Assembly: GCF_036320965.1 (NCBI RefSeq)
Contig: NC_092279.1
Span: 17,765,241-17,829,240, forward strand
Origin: Panulirus ornatus
Taxonomy: Eukaryota > Arthropoda > Malacostraca > Decapoda > Palinuridae
Direction: 5' to 3'
Length of the DNA: 64,000 nt
Positions 10,402-21,113 of the stretch are shown in pieces (the stretch's first letter is position 1; each line of letters opens with the position of its first letter). Under the pieces are notes generated by a model. That model was not told the origin of the DNA. It did not search any database and saw only the letters and a list, made by a program, of their open reading frames with translations. Both the position numbers and the translations under genes were made by a program.

Positions 10402-11835
10402 CTCATTGTCAATATCTTTTTATCATACTCATCACTATCATCTCCTACAGCATCACGTTATCAATACTATCCCCCTAGGGTCACTATGCTACCATAATTA
10501 TCACCAACACCCACATCTCCCGCCATCACAACCACTCTTTCTTCAATCTCATCCCAACACATTTGATCAATACCACCGCCACCAGGAACTAAGCAATCCA
10601 CCACAAGAAACCTAGGATAGTCAACCATCGACGGTCCAAGTACGTTTCTCTTCCTTTCTATTCATCTATCCATCGCTTCTCTTCTATCTACCTACTTTCC
10701 CCTAGAGCCATTCTCCTGTCTTCCTCAAGTTTCTCCTCAACCCCTACCTGAACACCAGTACCTTCAACCCTTTCATTAAAAGGTTTCTGGCTCCTAAACA
10801 TTCGAAAACCAGTTTTGGGGGAACACATGAGAGTTGGGAATAAAAACCAGCGGGCAGTTATCTTCAGCGGTACTGGGCTCCCAGATCCCTCTGCGCCTCC
10901 CAGTTTTCCGCCGGACCGAGATCCTTCTTGAAAACCCGTCTACCTTCCCCCTAAATACAACTACATCTACTACTACCTTCGACAAATCATCCCTTCCCCC
11001 ATCTATAATATTCATCTCCCTTCCCTAAGCTATCATTCCAAAACTCTTATCAAATATCTAAGTTTTCTCCAACTCACACCCAGGATTGAATGACCAGACC
11101 ATCTGGTAGCCTTTTACATTCGCTGGTGTTACCGGACTCCGCCTCCCTGCCTCGAGCGAAAAGTCACCTCCGACGAAGGTCGAATCACCGGAGTACAATC
11201 TCGTCGAAGCACCTCTCCCTCCAAAGCTTCTTGAGTCCACCATTTCCCTGCTGTTGACTGTAGCGCAAGCTTGGACCTGCAGTGGCTCCCTGGAGTGGGC
11301 CTCCTTGGGGATTATACAATAAATATCGAATAATAATCGCGTCTCTCCACAAGACTTCGATATTGCTCTGCACGAGAGTTAAGTCCACCGGGTATGATGA
11401 GGGTTCTGGTCGAACCAGGTTAATCCATCCATCTCTGATGGAAAAAGAAAATGTATCATTCATTTCTGGTCTCGTGTCATGTTCTCTTCACGTGTGAGGC
11501 ATCGGTATACAGGAATGGTGTCACAGAATCAAATGATGGTGTCACAGAATCAAGTGACAGCATCACGGATGATAACATGACAACAGAAATGATGAAACAC
11601 CTCCATACCACAGTGTACTTCGACTCGATCCATAACGCTGGGCAAACATAACGAAAAATATATTTATAAAAATACGAGAGGACTTGCATCCCTGAGAAGA
11701 GTTAAAACTCCCGCGTTATCCCAAGGAAAAAAGAAACTAATAATGTCTATTCTTTTTTGCGTAATCGTCGTAATAATAATAATCACAGATTTGGAACGCA
11801 CCTGAAGTTCCGCCGACAATTCTGACGCGGTGAAA
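10402..11835. other. no gene recognised
   Basis: Pyrimidine-rich on the left (10430-10800, ATC/CCA-rich), then balanced sequence. A partial duplication TGGTGTCACAGAATCAAATGA / TGGTGTCACAGAATCAAGTGA lies at about 11517-11560. Open frames are short and of arbitrary composition. Confidence 0.4.
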
Positions 11836-11860
11836 ATCCACTTGCCGGCGGCAAGTGGAT
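11836..11860. repeat. 25-bp perfect inverted repeat
   Basis: ATCCACTTGCC, a 3-nt centre GGC, and GGCAAGTGGAT: 11-bp perfect arms, GC-rich and able to form a stable hairpin. The sequence is not part of a tandem array and was not seen elsewhere in the window. Could be a binding site for a dimeric protein or the remnant of a fold-back element; neither is shown. Confidence 0.85.
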
Positions 11861-11973
11861 GATTACTGTCTTCTCTGAGAGTGGAGTTCAGACGGCGAAC
11901 CCTCGCCCTGCGCCGGCTCCTGCAAACGAACCAACCTTGGCCTAGCCTGTCGCTCGGACCTTCCCCTCACCTG

Positions 11974-11974
<1 letters not shown>

Positions 11975-12025
<51 letters not shown>
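11975..12025. repeat. (CT)n microsatellite
   Basis: About 25 CT dinucleotides. To the right, 12026-12560 is purine-rich with GAG and GGA runs; minus-strand Ser/Pro/Leu frames there follow from that composition. Confidence 0.97.
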
Positions 12026-12028
<3 letters not shown>

Positions 12029-12897
12029 TTGGTCGGTGACGTCCACTCGGGAGGAGGTGTGGAGTGTGTCCAGATTAACTTTTGGGTGATGTCAGACCAC
12101 AGGAGACTGACTGCTCAAGGAAGTGTCTTGACTGATCAGGGGAGAGGAGCGGAATGCGCACTCGAACGAACGAGAGTTGGGAGAGGGTGAGGAGTTGGAG
12201 AGAGGAGGAGGAGGAGGAGGAGGGAGAGTGTGTGTGTGTGTGGGAGCTGAGTGTTGGAGACAAGAGGAAGGAGTGTGCCTGAAGGGGTGAGGCGCAGATG
12301 TGGGGGTGTAGGAGAATGCTAGAGCTGAGCTGCGAGAAGGAGAAGAGCAAAAAGGATTCTAGAGAGGAAGGAGAGTAAGCTCTAGAGGGGGTGACAGCAC
12401 TTGACGGGTGTGGTAGGGGCAGTCGGGAGACAGCAGAGGGCCACGAACCACAGTGTGTGTGGGAGGGGAAGGGTAGGAAGATAGAAGGGGTGCGACAACA
12501 GTGTCGGGAGGTAAGGCAAGGGAGGGAGGGATGACGCCACTGGCCCTGACACGCCACACTCACACTACTCAGTGAATCGAGAGTAGCTCACGTGCGGATA
12601 AACTGGCCATTATCTAATTACCCGGGTGGATACAGGCGTGTCACCTGCGTTAATAATCAATCTATACTGTACGGTGAGGGAGTTTTACACTCCAGGAGCC
12701 ACATCTCTTAAACTTTCTCTGGGGTGGCTACTCCTTTGTTTTCAAGCTTCTCTATACGCTATCTATATTCACAATCTCATCATTCAACTGATTCCAATCA
12801 TCCGCCACTCGTATACGACAAAATCACTCCTTTCCATCTTTTCCAAAAGATTTTTCTCTCTCTCAAGTTCTTTATGGTCTTTGGCTGTTCCATTCCT

Positions 12898-13095
12898 TCA
12901 TCTTTCGAAGAACTGGCCACGGTTGGTGACGTCATCAAACTGGTTTAAAATGTTTGACAGATGTAAGAACTCTTTGTCCTTCCCGGCAAACTCCGCATTC
13001 TTAATTCTGGCACCAATCTTTACTGCCCTCCTCTCGACCTTCTCTATCAGTTCTTTGTGCGTCTTGAGGCGCGGTGGGCCGAACTTGAGAAGCAT
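12898..13095 (-). pseudogene. decayed C-terminal piece of a non-LTR reverse transcriptase (tentative)
   Basis: The 65-residue minus-strand frame reads ...KFGPPRLKTHKELIEKVERR and then AVKIGARIKN, ending ILNQFDDVTNRGQFFER. The IEKVERRAVK segment matches the I-E-K-V-Q-R-R-A-T-K stretch common after the thumb region of many non-LTR reverse transcriptases, and the ending resembles the following I-N-G-x-D-D-V-x-x-x-x-F-F stretch. About 25 residues expected between the two are missing, and the catalytic YADD region is absent. Likely an old 5'-truncated copy with an internal deletion, unrelated to LINE-C at 30-33 kb. The similarity is from memory and is suggestive only. Confidence 0.4.
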
Positions 13096-13450
13096 ATACT
13101 AGTTTGGGGCTTAAGCAGGATGTGAACAGCTTGCTGAATATTTCCTTATTCATATACTTGAACGCAGTTCAAAGATATGCCAACAGACAGCGTCTCTCCT
13201 TCAGTGTGTGTGTGCGTGTGTGTGTGTGTGTGTGTTTCTGCTGCGAGTCCACATGAAGATGCCTCATGATGTGGCAAATGTGTGGAAAAAAAATGATATC
13301 TGATGGCCGCCTATAGCGAGACCAAGGAGACTCTTCTTGCCACCTCCGCAAAATACATACGGAAGCCGAGGACAGATCACTGGTTGACTGGGACAGGACA
13401 TGACTATGTGGGTGCAGACGTCTGGATCTGACCAGAATATGGTCACCGAA

Positions 13451-13634
13451 GTTAGGCTAGGCTAGGCTAGGTTAGGCTCGGCTAGGTTAGGTTAGGCTAG
13501 GCTAGGCTAGGTTAAGTTAGGTTAGGCTAGGCTAGGCTAGGCTAGGTTAAGTTAGGTTAGGCTAGGCTAGGCTAGGCTAGGCTAGGCTAGGTTAGGTTAG
13601 GCTAGGCTAGACTAGGCTAAGCTAGGCTAGGTTA
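13451..13634 (+). repeat. degenerate TTAGG/CTAGG pentamer block (interstitial telomere-like)
   Basis: About 37 pentamers, mainly GGCTA with interspersed GGTTA; TTAGG is the usual arthropod telomere unit. A GTTAAG variant at 13511 and 13546 gives a 35-bp higher-order period, so spread was partly by local duplication. Flanks are ordinary DNA, so this is internal and not a chromosome end. A short (GT)n lies just upstream at 13204-13235. Confidence 0.9.
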
Positions 13635-14256
13635 GAGGCACAGGTGAATGGCACAATATAGTGAAGACAGGAGCGCTCTCGTATAAATAGATATGCCGAC
13701 TTTGGATATTTCTATGTGAGGGACATAAGGAAGTGAATATTTTTTTATTTTCTATACAAGTCTACAGAGGTAGATTGGGAGACTGATTCGTCCTTTATCT
13801 TGGTGATATTTAGACAAGTGGTAGCCAATTAGAAGAAGTACATTACGATTTACAAGTCTGGTACATAAAAAAAAAAAACTAAGTGACATTAAATGAAGTT
13901 GGAGTTAAATACGATAAGGTCTCGTTAAATTACGCCACGCTATTGTTAAATACGGATCCTTCTTTTCCTTGTTCCCAAGAGCTGGATTATCTTACAGGAT
14001 CAAGAAGGTATGAATAACCAGACCCAACACCAGCCCACGATGGGAGGGACAATCGTGGATCACAAGATCAAGTCATGATGACCAACCACACAGACGACCT
14101 GCCTCTCCTTCAAAACGTAGCAGACCTGCAAACTCATCGAGGCAGCGTGTCACAAAGCGAACGACGAAGAGGACGTTAAGAAAAAAGAAAAACTATTACG
14201 TTCGTTAGTGAAAAAAAAAAAGACGAACATTTCAGAAATGCTGGATATCTTCAGAG
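13635..14256. other. no recognised feature
   Basis: AT-leaning ordinary sequence with three short A-runs. No gene, RNA or dispersed repeat seen. Confidence 0.45.
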
Positions 14257-14386
14257 GTGATCAGCATCGTCATCATCACTATTAACATCTTCACTATCGT
14301 CCAGATCCAGGAATGAAAGTGATCAGCATCATCGTCATCATCATCACTATCATCTTCACTATCGTTCAGATCCAGGAATGAAATGA
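14257..14386 (+). repeat. 62-bp tandem duplication
   Basis: Two copies of a segment that starts GTGATCAGCATC, passes through a variable CATCATCACTAT tract and ends CAGATCCAGGAATGAAA. The second copy has extra CATs. The minus strand reads a run of Asp codons, which explains the acidic frame here. Confidence 0.85.
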
Positions 14387-14953
14387 CTAGGAACAACTGA
14401 CACACAGAAGCACAGATCATGGTGGGGGCTGGGGTATATATGACTTGGTTATCAGGGGAAACATGCCGACAAAAAATGGGATTGGTGGAGAGCGAGAGCA
14501 GGTGTCATGTCTGTGATGACAGGAGTGGGGAGGAGAGGCGCACGAGGCTGGCCAGGCTACCTGACAAGGAGGCACACACAACTGCTGTGGAACAATGTGA
14601 GGGCAGGACATGAGAGAGTGTCCGTCCGTCCACTCCTGTGGAGTAAGGCAGGCTGTGTCAGGCCTACAATGGAGGAGGCTGTATTGAACCCACGGACGAA
14701 TCCACATAACAATCGCAACCGGCAGTAAGGCAGCGGGAAGACAATTATTTTTTTTTTTCTTTTATACTTCCCGGAAAAAGGCGACGAGGGGGGAGGGGGA
14801 CGCTCGTATGAAGAGGCAAACAAACAAGTGTGTTGGGGGTAACAGGGTGTACCAACACCCTAAACCACCGGCGCCCGAGGACACAGGAAAAGAGGCGGAG
14901 AGCGGGATTACGTGGGTCTACGGGACGGGAGGAGGAGGATGGACGTAGGAGGT

Positions 14954-14956
<3 letters not shown>

Positions 14957-15028
<72 letters not shown>
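14957..15028. repeat. (GA)n microsatellite, 36 units
   Basis: Uninterrupted GA dinucleotides. The Arg-Glu and Leu-Ser frames on the two strands are repeat translations. Confidence 0.98.
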
Positions 15029-15030
<2 letters not shown>

Positions 15031-15957
15031 GTGTGGCAAGGAACAAACACGATACAGCGTCTCAAGGTAGCAACAGAGAGACGCGAAGTCAGCCTCCCGC
15101 ATGGCTCTTGCTCCCACCCACACACCACACCCCCAAGCGCTACATGGCCAGCTCCCCGTCACCGACAACCTGTCAACTACACTCGACCCATGACGTCCTG
15201 ACACGACCCGTCTGGTAGACGTTCAGGTTTGAGAGCTCAGCTGACAGTGACAAACTCCACCATCACAACCAAACCTGCCTACTCTCAGCCAAGTGTCTCT
15301 AACCTGGTCCCTCTCCCACCCCGACGACCTGCTGGAGTTGACTGGTATAACCTACCTCATCCATCACTTCAAAACCCGCCTTGCGTTCTGTCTTGCAACC
15401 TTGCCTGCCTCGCTAACCCAACCACATACCATCACCACAACCCTCGACATCTCGAAAGTTGTACCATCACTATCATCAGTACTACAGACAACCACCATCA
15501 GCGCCACTCACCAGTGGGAGACTTCAATGCTGCAGCAAATACCAGTCCCACAGTCTCCCTCCCAGACCCGTCCCACGCCACCCTTCCCGACCCACGCCAC
15601 CCTTCCCGACCCACGCCACCTATTCTCTCCTCCACTAAGACTCACCTCCACACACGCCCCATCAACACGTCTGTGCCTATCCACATCCGACCCCCGCACG
15701 TCCCCCATATCATCATCCAAAACCCTCCCATCCCACCCACCCCCCACTACGACGCCACCGTCCCATCCCCTTCTTCCCACGCCTATCCGCATGCGACAAG
15801 GACAGGCCACACCGCTGTGCCTGTCTCTGCAAAAACTGTAGTTAAATATAGACGTGACGGGCTGAGCTGGGTGCAGCTGACCGTCTGCGGATTTCCTGCT
15901 TTTCCGCAGCTATAAAGACGACTATGTGAGGTAGTCGGTCTGGTGTAAGGAGCCCGG
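15029..15957. other. C-rich stretch with a 228-codon open frame, probably non-coding
   Basis: A plus-strand frame runs 15229-15915 and is rich in Pro, Thr, His and Ser, with a short CCACGCCACCCTTCCCGACC duplication near 15575-15615. C-rich, A-poor DNA has few stop codons, and a second frame is open across the same bases, so composition alone can explain it. No domain, signal peptide or recognisable motif. I do not call it a gene. Confidence 0.4.
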
Positions 15958-16166
15958 AGATTTCCTCCATCTCTGAGTAGGGACGAGCAGTGGATAGCCG
16001 GGTCTTACGTCTATCTCTGGGTAGGGATGAGGAGTGGTGGATAGCTGGGTCTTACGTCCATCTCCGGGCAGGGATGAGCAGTGGATAGCTGGGTCTCACG
16101 TCTATCTCTGGGTAGGGATGAGCAGTGGATAGCTGGGTCTTACGTCTCTCTTCGGGTGTAGTAGAT
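15958..16166 (+). repeat. 44-bp minisatellite, about 4.5 copies
   Basis: Units begin GATAGCTGGGTCTTACGTC and end GGGTAGGGATGAGCAGTG. One unit has a 3-bp addition (GGAGTGGTG). Partial units at both ends. The following sequence to about 16420 has no recognised feature. Confidence 0.9.
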
Positions 16167-16496
16167 AGGTTATCTGTCTGCTACCTTTACCTCCAGGTAT
16201 AGAAAAGTGAGCGACAGTCTGTGTCTGTTGCATACAAAAAGAGAGGCTATCTGTCTCTCGCCTCCACCTCCAGATGCAACACTGTGACTCAGTGTACTTT
16301 ATATCTTCAGTTGGTCGGTATAAGAGAGCTGTGTCTTTCACAGTTCTGCTCCACTCTGCCGGTACAGTGACCAGTGAGAGCAGTGCACAGTGAGTGCCGC
16401 ATGCGAGATCAGTGAACATCATGGTGAGGTGGACGGGGGAAAAAAATAAAAGTGTTCGGTGTACAATATATTCCTGGTAGAGCTCTTCTCAACGGT

Positions 16497-16620
16497 TTAG
16501 ATGTTCGCTCGAGATCATGAGCACAATAATCTATTCCCGTGCATAAGTCAAGGATTCGAACCCTGGGCAGGGCGCCATCCACAGGGTTCGAACCCGACCC
16601 ATGGTGTATATAAATCTTTT
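16497..16620. repeat. two opposed tRNA B-box-like motifs (SINE-like debris)
   Basis: AAGGATTCGAACCCTGGG near 16549-16566 reads on the minus strand as a B-box (GGTTCGAATCC), and AGGGTTCGAACCCG near 16583-16596 reads as a B-box on either strand. No A-box at the right spacing was found, so these are not tRNA genes. They suggest remnants of tRNA-derived SINEs, consistent with the better SINE-A copy 200 bp downstream. Confidence 0.45.
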
Positions 16621-16674
16621 TTGTTTGTTTGCTGAGACGGCACGGGCAACTGAAGCCGTAATCGAGGCCATGTG

Positions 16675-16678
<4 letters not shown>

Positions 16679-16746
<68 letters not shown>
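16679..16746. repeat. (AT)n tract at the 3' end of a SINE-A copy
   Basis: About 34 AT dinucleotides directly joined to the tail of the adjacent minus-strand SINE-A copy, in the place where a retroposon tail would lie. Confidence 0.95.
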
Positions 16747-16748
<2 letters not shown>

Positions 16749-16914
16749 TAGCCAGAGCGAGGTACCCATTCTATCGACCAACCCCTAGGGGTGGAAAAAT
16801 AGATAGGTTGACTGTGGACCGACTGCCGCAACCTAGATTCGAACCCATGCACTCGACCCTAGCTGGCCCACCCACTCTCAGGAATACTAACCACTACACC
16901 ACGGAGGCCCATCG
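16747..16914 (-). mobile_element. SINE-A, tRNA-derived SINE, near complete
   Basis: Read on the minus strand: a pol III A-box TGGTGTAGTGGTTAG (16887-16901), a B-box GGGTTCGAATCT (16835-16846), a body with GCAGTCGGTCCAC and CCCCTAGGGGTTGGTCGATA, and an end GGCTAGG followed by the (AT)n tract. The A-box plus B-box pair with about 40 bp between them is the tRNA-derived promoter of SINEs; the head resembles tRNAs of the Glu/Asp type. Two further copies share the body (36.2 kb, truncated, and 63.7 kb, near complete). Not a functional tRNA gene, because the B-box arm leads into a non-tRNA body. Confidence 0.75.
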
Positions 16915-17375
16915 ACATATAAGAATATCGCCACACATATATCCCCTCGCGTGCACTATACCTACCATACATACATCCCTATACCTACCACTATATACAT
17001 CTAATGACAGTCTTTAAACAGTAAGCGAAATTACACAATTAAGATACAAAATACTACAGCATTGAGTACACAGGAAGGACGGTATGACCCAGAGGTCTCA
17101 CATGGGGTCAGGAAAATTGCTTGTATCCTACGAGTTCAAGTGGCCACCAATCACTAGCATCATGATGTGTAACGACGGGGCGCATGGCTCAAGGGGTTCT
17201 GTTCTTACCACAGTACAGGCAAGACTCGCTGGCGGGCGACCGGTCCTGTAATATCGGAATAATAATGTAATCATTCCAGCACCACAGGACACCACCCGTT
17301 GCTCCAGGAGTCTCTGGCGTCACGACCACGTCACTCGGGGAAAACCTTATGACGGGGGTCAGGTCAGCTGACTCG

Positions 17376-17376
<1 letters not shown>

Positions 17377-17432
<56 letters not shown>
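17377..17432. repeat. (TG)n microsatellite
   Basis: 28 TG dinucleotides. The 400 bp before it holds no recognised gene; near 17178 a short AACGACGGGGCGCATGGCTC is only loosely like family H. Confidence 0.97.
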
Positions 17433-17434
<2 letters not shown>

Positions 17435-18892
17435 TAACTAAGAGACCATTTACCGAGTTTTTTTGTTTGTTTTTTTTCCTCTTTCATGTATAGGACGCGC
17501 ATGTCCACGCTCCTTGACACCTCGGTGGTGTGAGAGGTCCTTCTTGAAGAGAGGCTGGAAAAGGAGAAGGGTTCCTACTGTATGGGGAGGGGTGATATTT
17601 TCCAGGGTAGAGGGAGAATGTTCCTTCCGTATGGGGAAGAGGTGGGTGGGGGAGGTTATTTTCCAGAGGAGGGGAGGAGACAGGGGTGCCTTCCGTAGGG
17701 AGGTATTTTCCGGAAGGGTTGGAGGAGTGGAGTGGCGGCACATCTCCCGCCCTTGCCAAGGAAAAACCACTTTCACGACTTATCTCTCGAAATTTTCCTA
17801 AATTTCCCCTTCCTTCCCTCCCTCTCTCGCAACGCTTTCGAGGAACCCTATGCACCATCACAGACGCTGGACAGATGAGGGGGAGAAGAAGAAGGAAAAA
17901 AAAAAAAAATAGGACAGGATATTACTCAGGTAGTGATCACTCCGTGGTGCAAGACGGAGGCCAGACGGGCGGAGGGGAATGAGAGAGGGTCGGGTCGTCG
18001 GCTTTCCACGCCGCTGGCTTCAGCGTCGACCATCGCTGGAGGAGGAGGCCAGCAGGAGTGATCGCCAGGCGTCAGCGATGATGACTCTCGATCGACCCCC
18101 GCCTGGCTGGCTACCTGTGACCGAGATGAGCCACCACAACTCCCTCAATCGCTGACCATCTTCCAAAACTCCTTTGCAACACTTTATGAAGGCTAGTAAA
18201 GTGCCACTTGAAAGTCCACTGAATATTTCAAAAGTCCTCTCGAGTCCCACTGAATAGTTCAGATATCTCTCGAGGACTCTTAAAAAATCTCGAGATGTTT
18301 CGTTCTTGAGAGATCTCGAGATGCTTCGTAAAGTCTCACAACAATCAAAATACAAAGGGTAAAAAAACAACCCATAAGGAAAAAAAATGAGAAAAAAATA
18401 TGCCTCCTTCTCATCATAATGAGTCAGAAAAATATATATAATTAATCTAGGAATATCTGTGAGCCAATATGGCACTTCCTCTGACTCACAGCTGGAGAGG
18501 TGAAGTGGGGGGTATTACTACGCTCTTTCGTGGAGTCATGGTCACGAAGGGGGTCAAGGGTTCACCTCATTTACCGGGAGGGTTCGAGGCGGCAGACGTG
18601 CAACGACGTCACCACCACACGGAGGAGGAGGTGGAGGAGGAGGAGGAGGGAGAGGCGTCAACCTGGAGGAGGAGGAGGAGGGAGAGGCGTCAACCTCCCT
18701 CATCTTGATGCATCTCGTGTATGATGACCTAAACCAGATCAGGGTGGTGTACGCTCCGTCCCTGGCCAGGCGAGAAGAGGTTTAGAACACTGCTGACCAT
18801 CGTACTGACGTCATACAGCTGTACTACCCTGTCTCTGTCAGTGTGTATTGGCTATGTGCAGCGCTGTTGGCTGTCCGACAGTAGATAGACCA
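17433..18892. other. no gene recognised; GGA-rich and CTCGAGA-rich segments
   Basis: 17520-17740 is purine-rich with repeated TATTTTCC(A/G)G and AGG-rich strings, a decayed short repeat. 18225-18335 repeats CTCGAGA-type strings. 18600-18700 holds two copies of GGAGGGAGAGGCGTCAACCT in GGA-rich DNA. A 151-codon minus-strand frame crosses 18020-18475 but is hydrophobic and Ser-rich without a recognised motif. Confidence 0.4.
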
Positions 18893-19048
18893 GTCACAGA
18901 CCACCAGGTCATTTGTTATCCGTACCTTCCCATGTACAGATTGGCTCCAGCTGATAACCTGGTCACAGACCACCAGTGATGGTCATCTGTCCTTCCCGTG
19001 TACAGTTCTGCAGCAGATAACGTGGCCATAGACCATTAGCTCATCTGA
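18893..19048 (+). repeat. 63-69 bp tandem repeat, about 2.4 copies
   Basis: Copies start GTCACAGACCACCAG, continue through CTTCCC(A/G)TGTACAG and end CAG(C/A)TGATAACCTG or similar. The third copy is cut off after CCATAGACCATTAGCTCATC. Confidence 0.8.
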
Positions 19049-19068
19049 TTATATATAATATACATGAA

Positions 19069-19250
<182 letters not shown>

Positions 19251-19503
19251 CTGCTCACTTAACAGCACACGACAATAACAGCGGGGTCGCCACGTGATAA
19301 CGTTGCGGTCAACACACAGTTCAGCTGCCGTAGGAGGAGGGAGGAGGAGGGGCTGTTGTGGACGTGTGTATGGTGATGAGTACACGACCACATGGCGGCA
19401 CGCAAACCCACCCCCTACCCGACCCTTGCCTCCTGTATCATGCTATGCTAATGGAAGGTGTGGGTTTGGGGCGACCTATTGCCACCCGGGGTTACGACCC
19501 GTG

Positions 19504-19541
19504 CGTGTGTGTGTGTGTGTGTGTGTGTGGGGGGGGGGGGG
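19504..19541. repeat. (GT)n followed by a 13-base G-run
   Basis: Short GT repeat that turns into a G homopolymer immediately before the inverted array. Confidence 0.9.
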
Positions 19542-19884
19542 GAGATGTAGCGTCCATCCACCCAGGGTTGATGTGGGGGAGATGTAGCGTCCATCCACCC
19601 AGGGTTGATGGGGGAGATAATGTAGAGTCCACCTAGGGTTGATGAGGGGAGATGATGTAGACTCTACATCATCTCCCCCCTAATCAACCCTTGGTGGACT
19701 CTACATCATCTCCCCCCCATCAACACAAGGTGGACTCTACATCATCTCCCCCCCCCATCAACACAAGGTGGACTCTACATCATCTCCCCCATCAACCCTG
19801 GGTGGATGGACGCTACATCTCCCCCCACATCAACCCTGGGTGGATGGACGCTACATCTCCCCCCCACATCAACCCTGGGTGGAG
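19541..19884. repeat. 36-37 bp tandem array that inverts about a perfect palindrome
   Basis: Left of 19660 the units read GAGATGTAGCGTCCATCCAC then CCAGGGTTGATG; right of 19664 the same units appear reverse-complemented (CATCAACCCTGGGTGG then ATGGACGCTACATCTCCCC). At the junction GGGGAGATGATGTAG (19646-19660) and CTACATCATCTCCCC (19664-19678) are perfect 15-bp arms around ACT. The variant order is mirrored too: the ATGATGTAGA/AGTCCAC form lies next to the centre, the GTAGCGTCCATCC form lies outside. The left arm has about 3.5 units and the right arm about 6. Confidence 0.92.
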
Positions 19885-20241
19885 AATAACCAGCCTCTGT
19901 GACGTCAGCAGAGGAAAAAGTCGTACATCTACTCCACTTTTTTCCCCCTCCCTCCCTCCCTCCAAGCCAGCCAGAGATCCGGCTGGGCCATAACACAGGA
20001 GAGGTGAGGGCGCAACGCCACCGGGCCCCGGGCGTCTCACCCTTCGTGTCCTGGCAAGGCGCCCCCTGCAGAAGGTTCCTGCCAACCCACGGTAATCACC
20101 GTCTGGAGCTGGACACACGTATGTAGTTGACCATGAGGCACACGTGCCCAAAATGTCCTCGACCACTCACATCCAGGATGTTATGTATCTACTAATGGAA
20201 GAAGCATTGTTATTATGCCTCAATTATACCATCAACAGCCT

Positions 20242-20243
<2 letters not shown>
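19885..20243. other. no recognised feature
   Basis: Ordinary sequence between two repeats, with a CCCTCCCTCC run near 19947-19962. No gene or RNA recognised. Confidence 0.4.

Positions 20244-20329
<86 letters not shown>
20244..20329. repeat. compound (CT)n-(AT)n microsatellite
   Basis: About 16 CT dinucleotides pass directly into about 26 AT dinucleotides. Confidence 0.97.
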
Positions 20330-20332
<3 letters not shown>

Positions 20333-20446
20333 CATTATTTATCACATTATAACATCTGTACAAACATGATGAACCAATGTGATGTTCAAACACAATTTGA
20401 TGACCTGTGAACATGTCTACTGCTCCTCAAAAGAGGTTCAGGTCCG

Positions 20447-20760
20447 GAGGGGGTATGACCTGTCCTTCACCAGGTCACAGGGTATGACCTGTCCCTCTCA
20501 CCAGGTCATGGGGTATGACCTGTTCCTCTCACCAAGTCATGGGGTATGACCAGTCCCTCTCACTAGGTCATGGGGTATGACCTGTCCCTCTCACCAGGTC
20601 ATGGGGCATGACCAGTCCCTCTCACCAGGTCATGGGTATGACCTGTCCCTCTCACCAGGTCATGGGGTATGACCTGTCCCTCTCACCAAGTCATGGGGTA
20701 TGACCTGTCCCTCTCACCAGGTCATGGGGTATGACCTCTCCCTCTCGCCAGGTCCTGGGA
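20447..20760 (+). repeat. 31-bp minisatellite, about 10 copies, inverted arms TGACCTG/CAGGTCA
   Basis: Unit GGGTATGACCTGTCCCTCTC followed by ACCAGGTCATG. Within each unit TGACCTG and CAGGTCA are inverted around 10 nt; two of the arms vary (TGACCAG). AGGTCA is the nuclear-receptor half-site, here in everted orientation. The period equals that of the unrelated 10.1-kb array. Confidence 0.92.
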
Positions 20761-20984
20761 TCTGATAGTTCCTCAGGTTAATAAATAAAGTTGTATGCCA
20801 GGCCATGTTCAACCAGACACAAGGGAGTTAGTGACCTGCACCGAAGGATGTCTTCACAGCTACAGTCACAACCACTCGCAACTACAGCCACAACCAGTTA
20901 CAAGCACTCACAACTACAGTTACGACCAGTTTTTACCCCCAAGCGGACAGACTGCATGCATAATTTGCTAGTTACACACCCACC

Positions 20985-21113
20985 CACCCCACACACGTAC
21001 ACACTCACCCACCCCACAAACGTAAACACACACACACCCATTCCACACACGCACACACTCACCCACCCCACAAACGTAAACACACACACACCCATTCCAC
21101 ACACGCGCACACT
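20985..21113 (+). repeat. 54-bp tandem duplication, CA-rich
   Basis: Two copies of CACCCACCCCACAAACGTAA followed by (CA)n, CCATTCCACACACG. A third, shorter CACCCACCCCACACACGTAC lies on the left. Confidence 0.85.

Noticed and set aside
13451..13634. Chromosome end
   Set aside because: Flanked on both sides by long ordinary sequence and heavily mixed with CTAGG; interstitial at best.
14952..15218. Arg-Glu, Leu-Ser, Ile-Tyr, Val-Cys and Thr-His repeat proteins here and at many other places
   Set aside because: They are translations of (GA)n, (CT)n, (AT)n, (GT)n and (CA)n microsatellites.
15229..15915. 228-codon open frame rich in Pro, Thr and His
   Set aside because: C-rich, A-poor DNA rarely makes stop codons; a second frame is open over the same bases and no domain or motif is visible.
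16747..16914. Functional tRNA gene
   Set aside because: A- and B-boxes are present but no closed acceptor stem was found and the sequence continues into a body shared by other SINE-A copies.
18020..18475. 151-codon minus-strand frame
   Set aside because: Hydrophobic and Ser-rich, partly over CTCGAGA repeats, no recognised motif; expected by chance.
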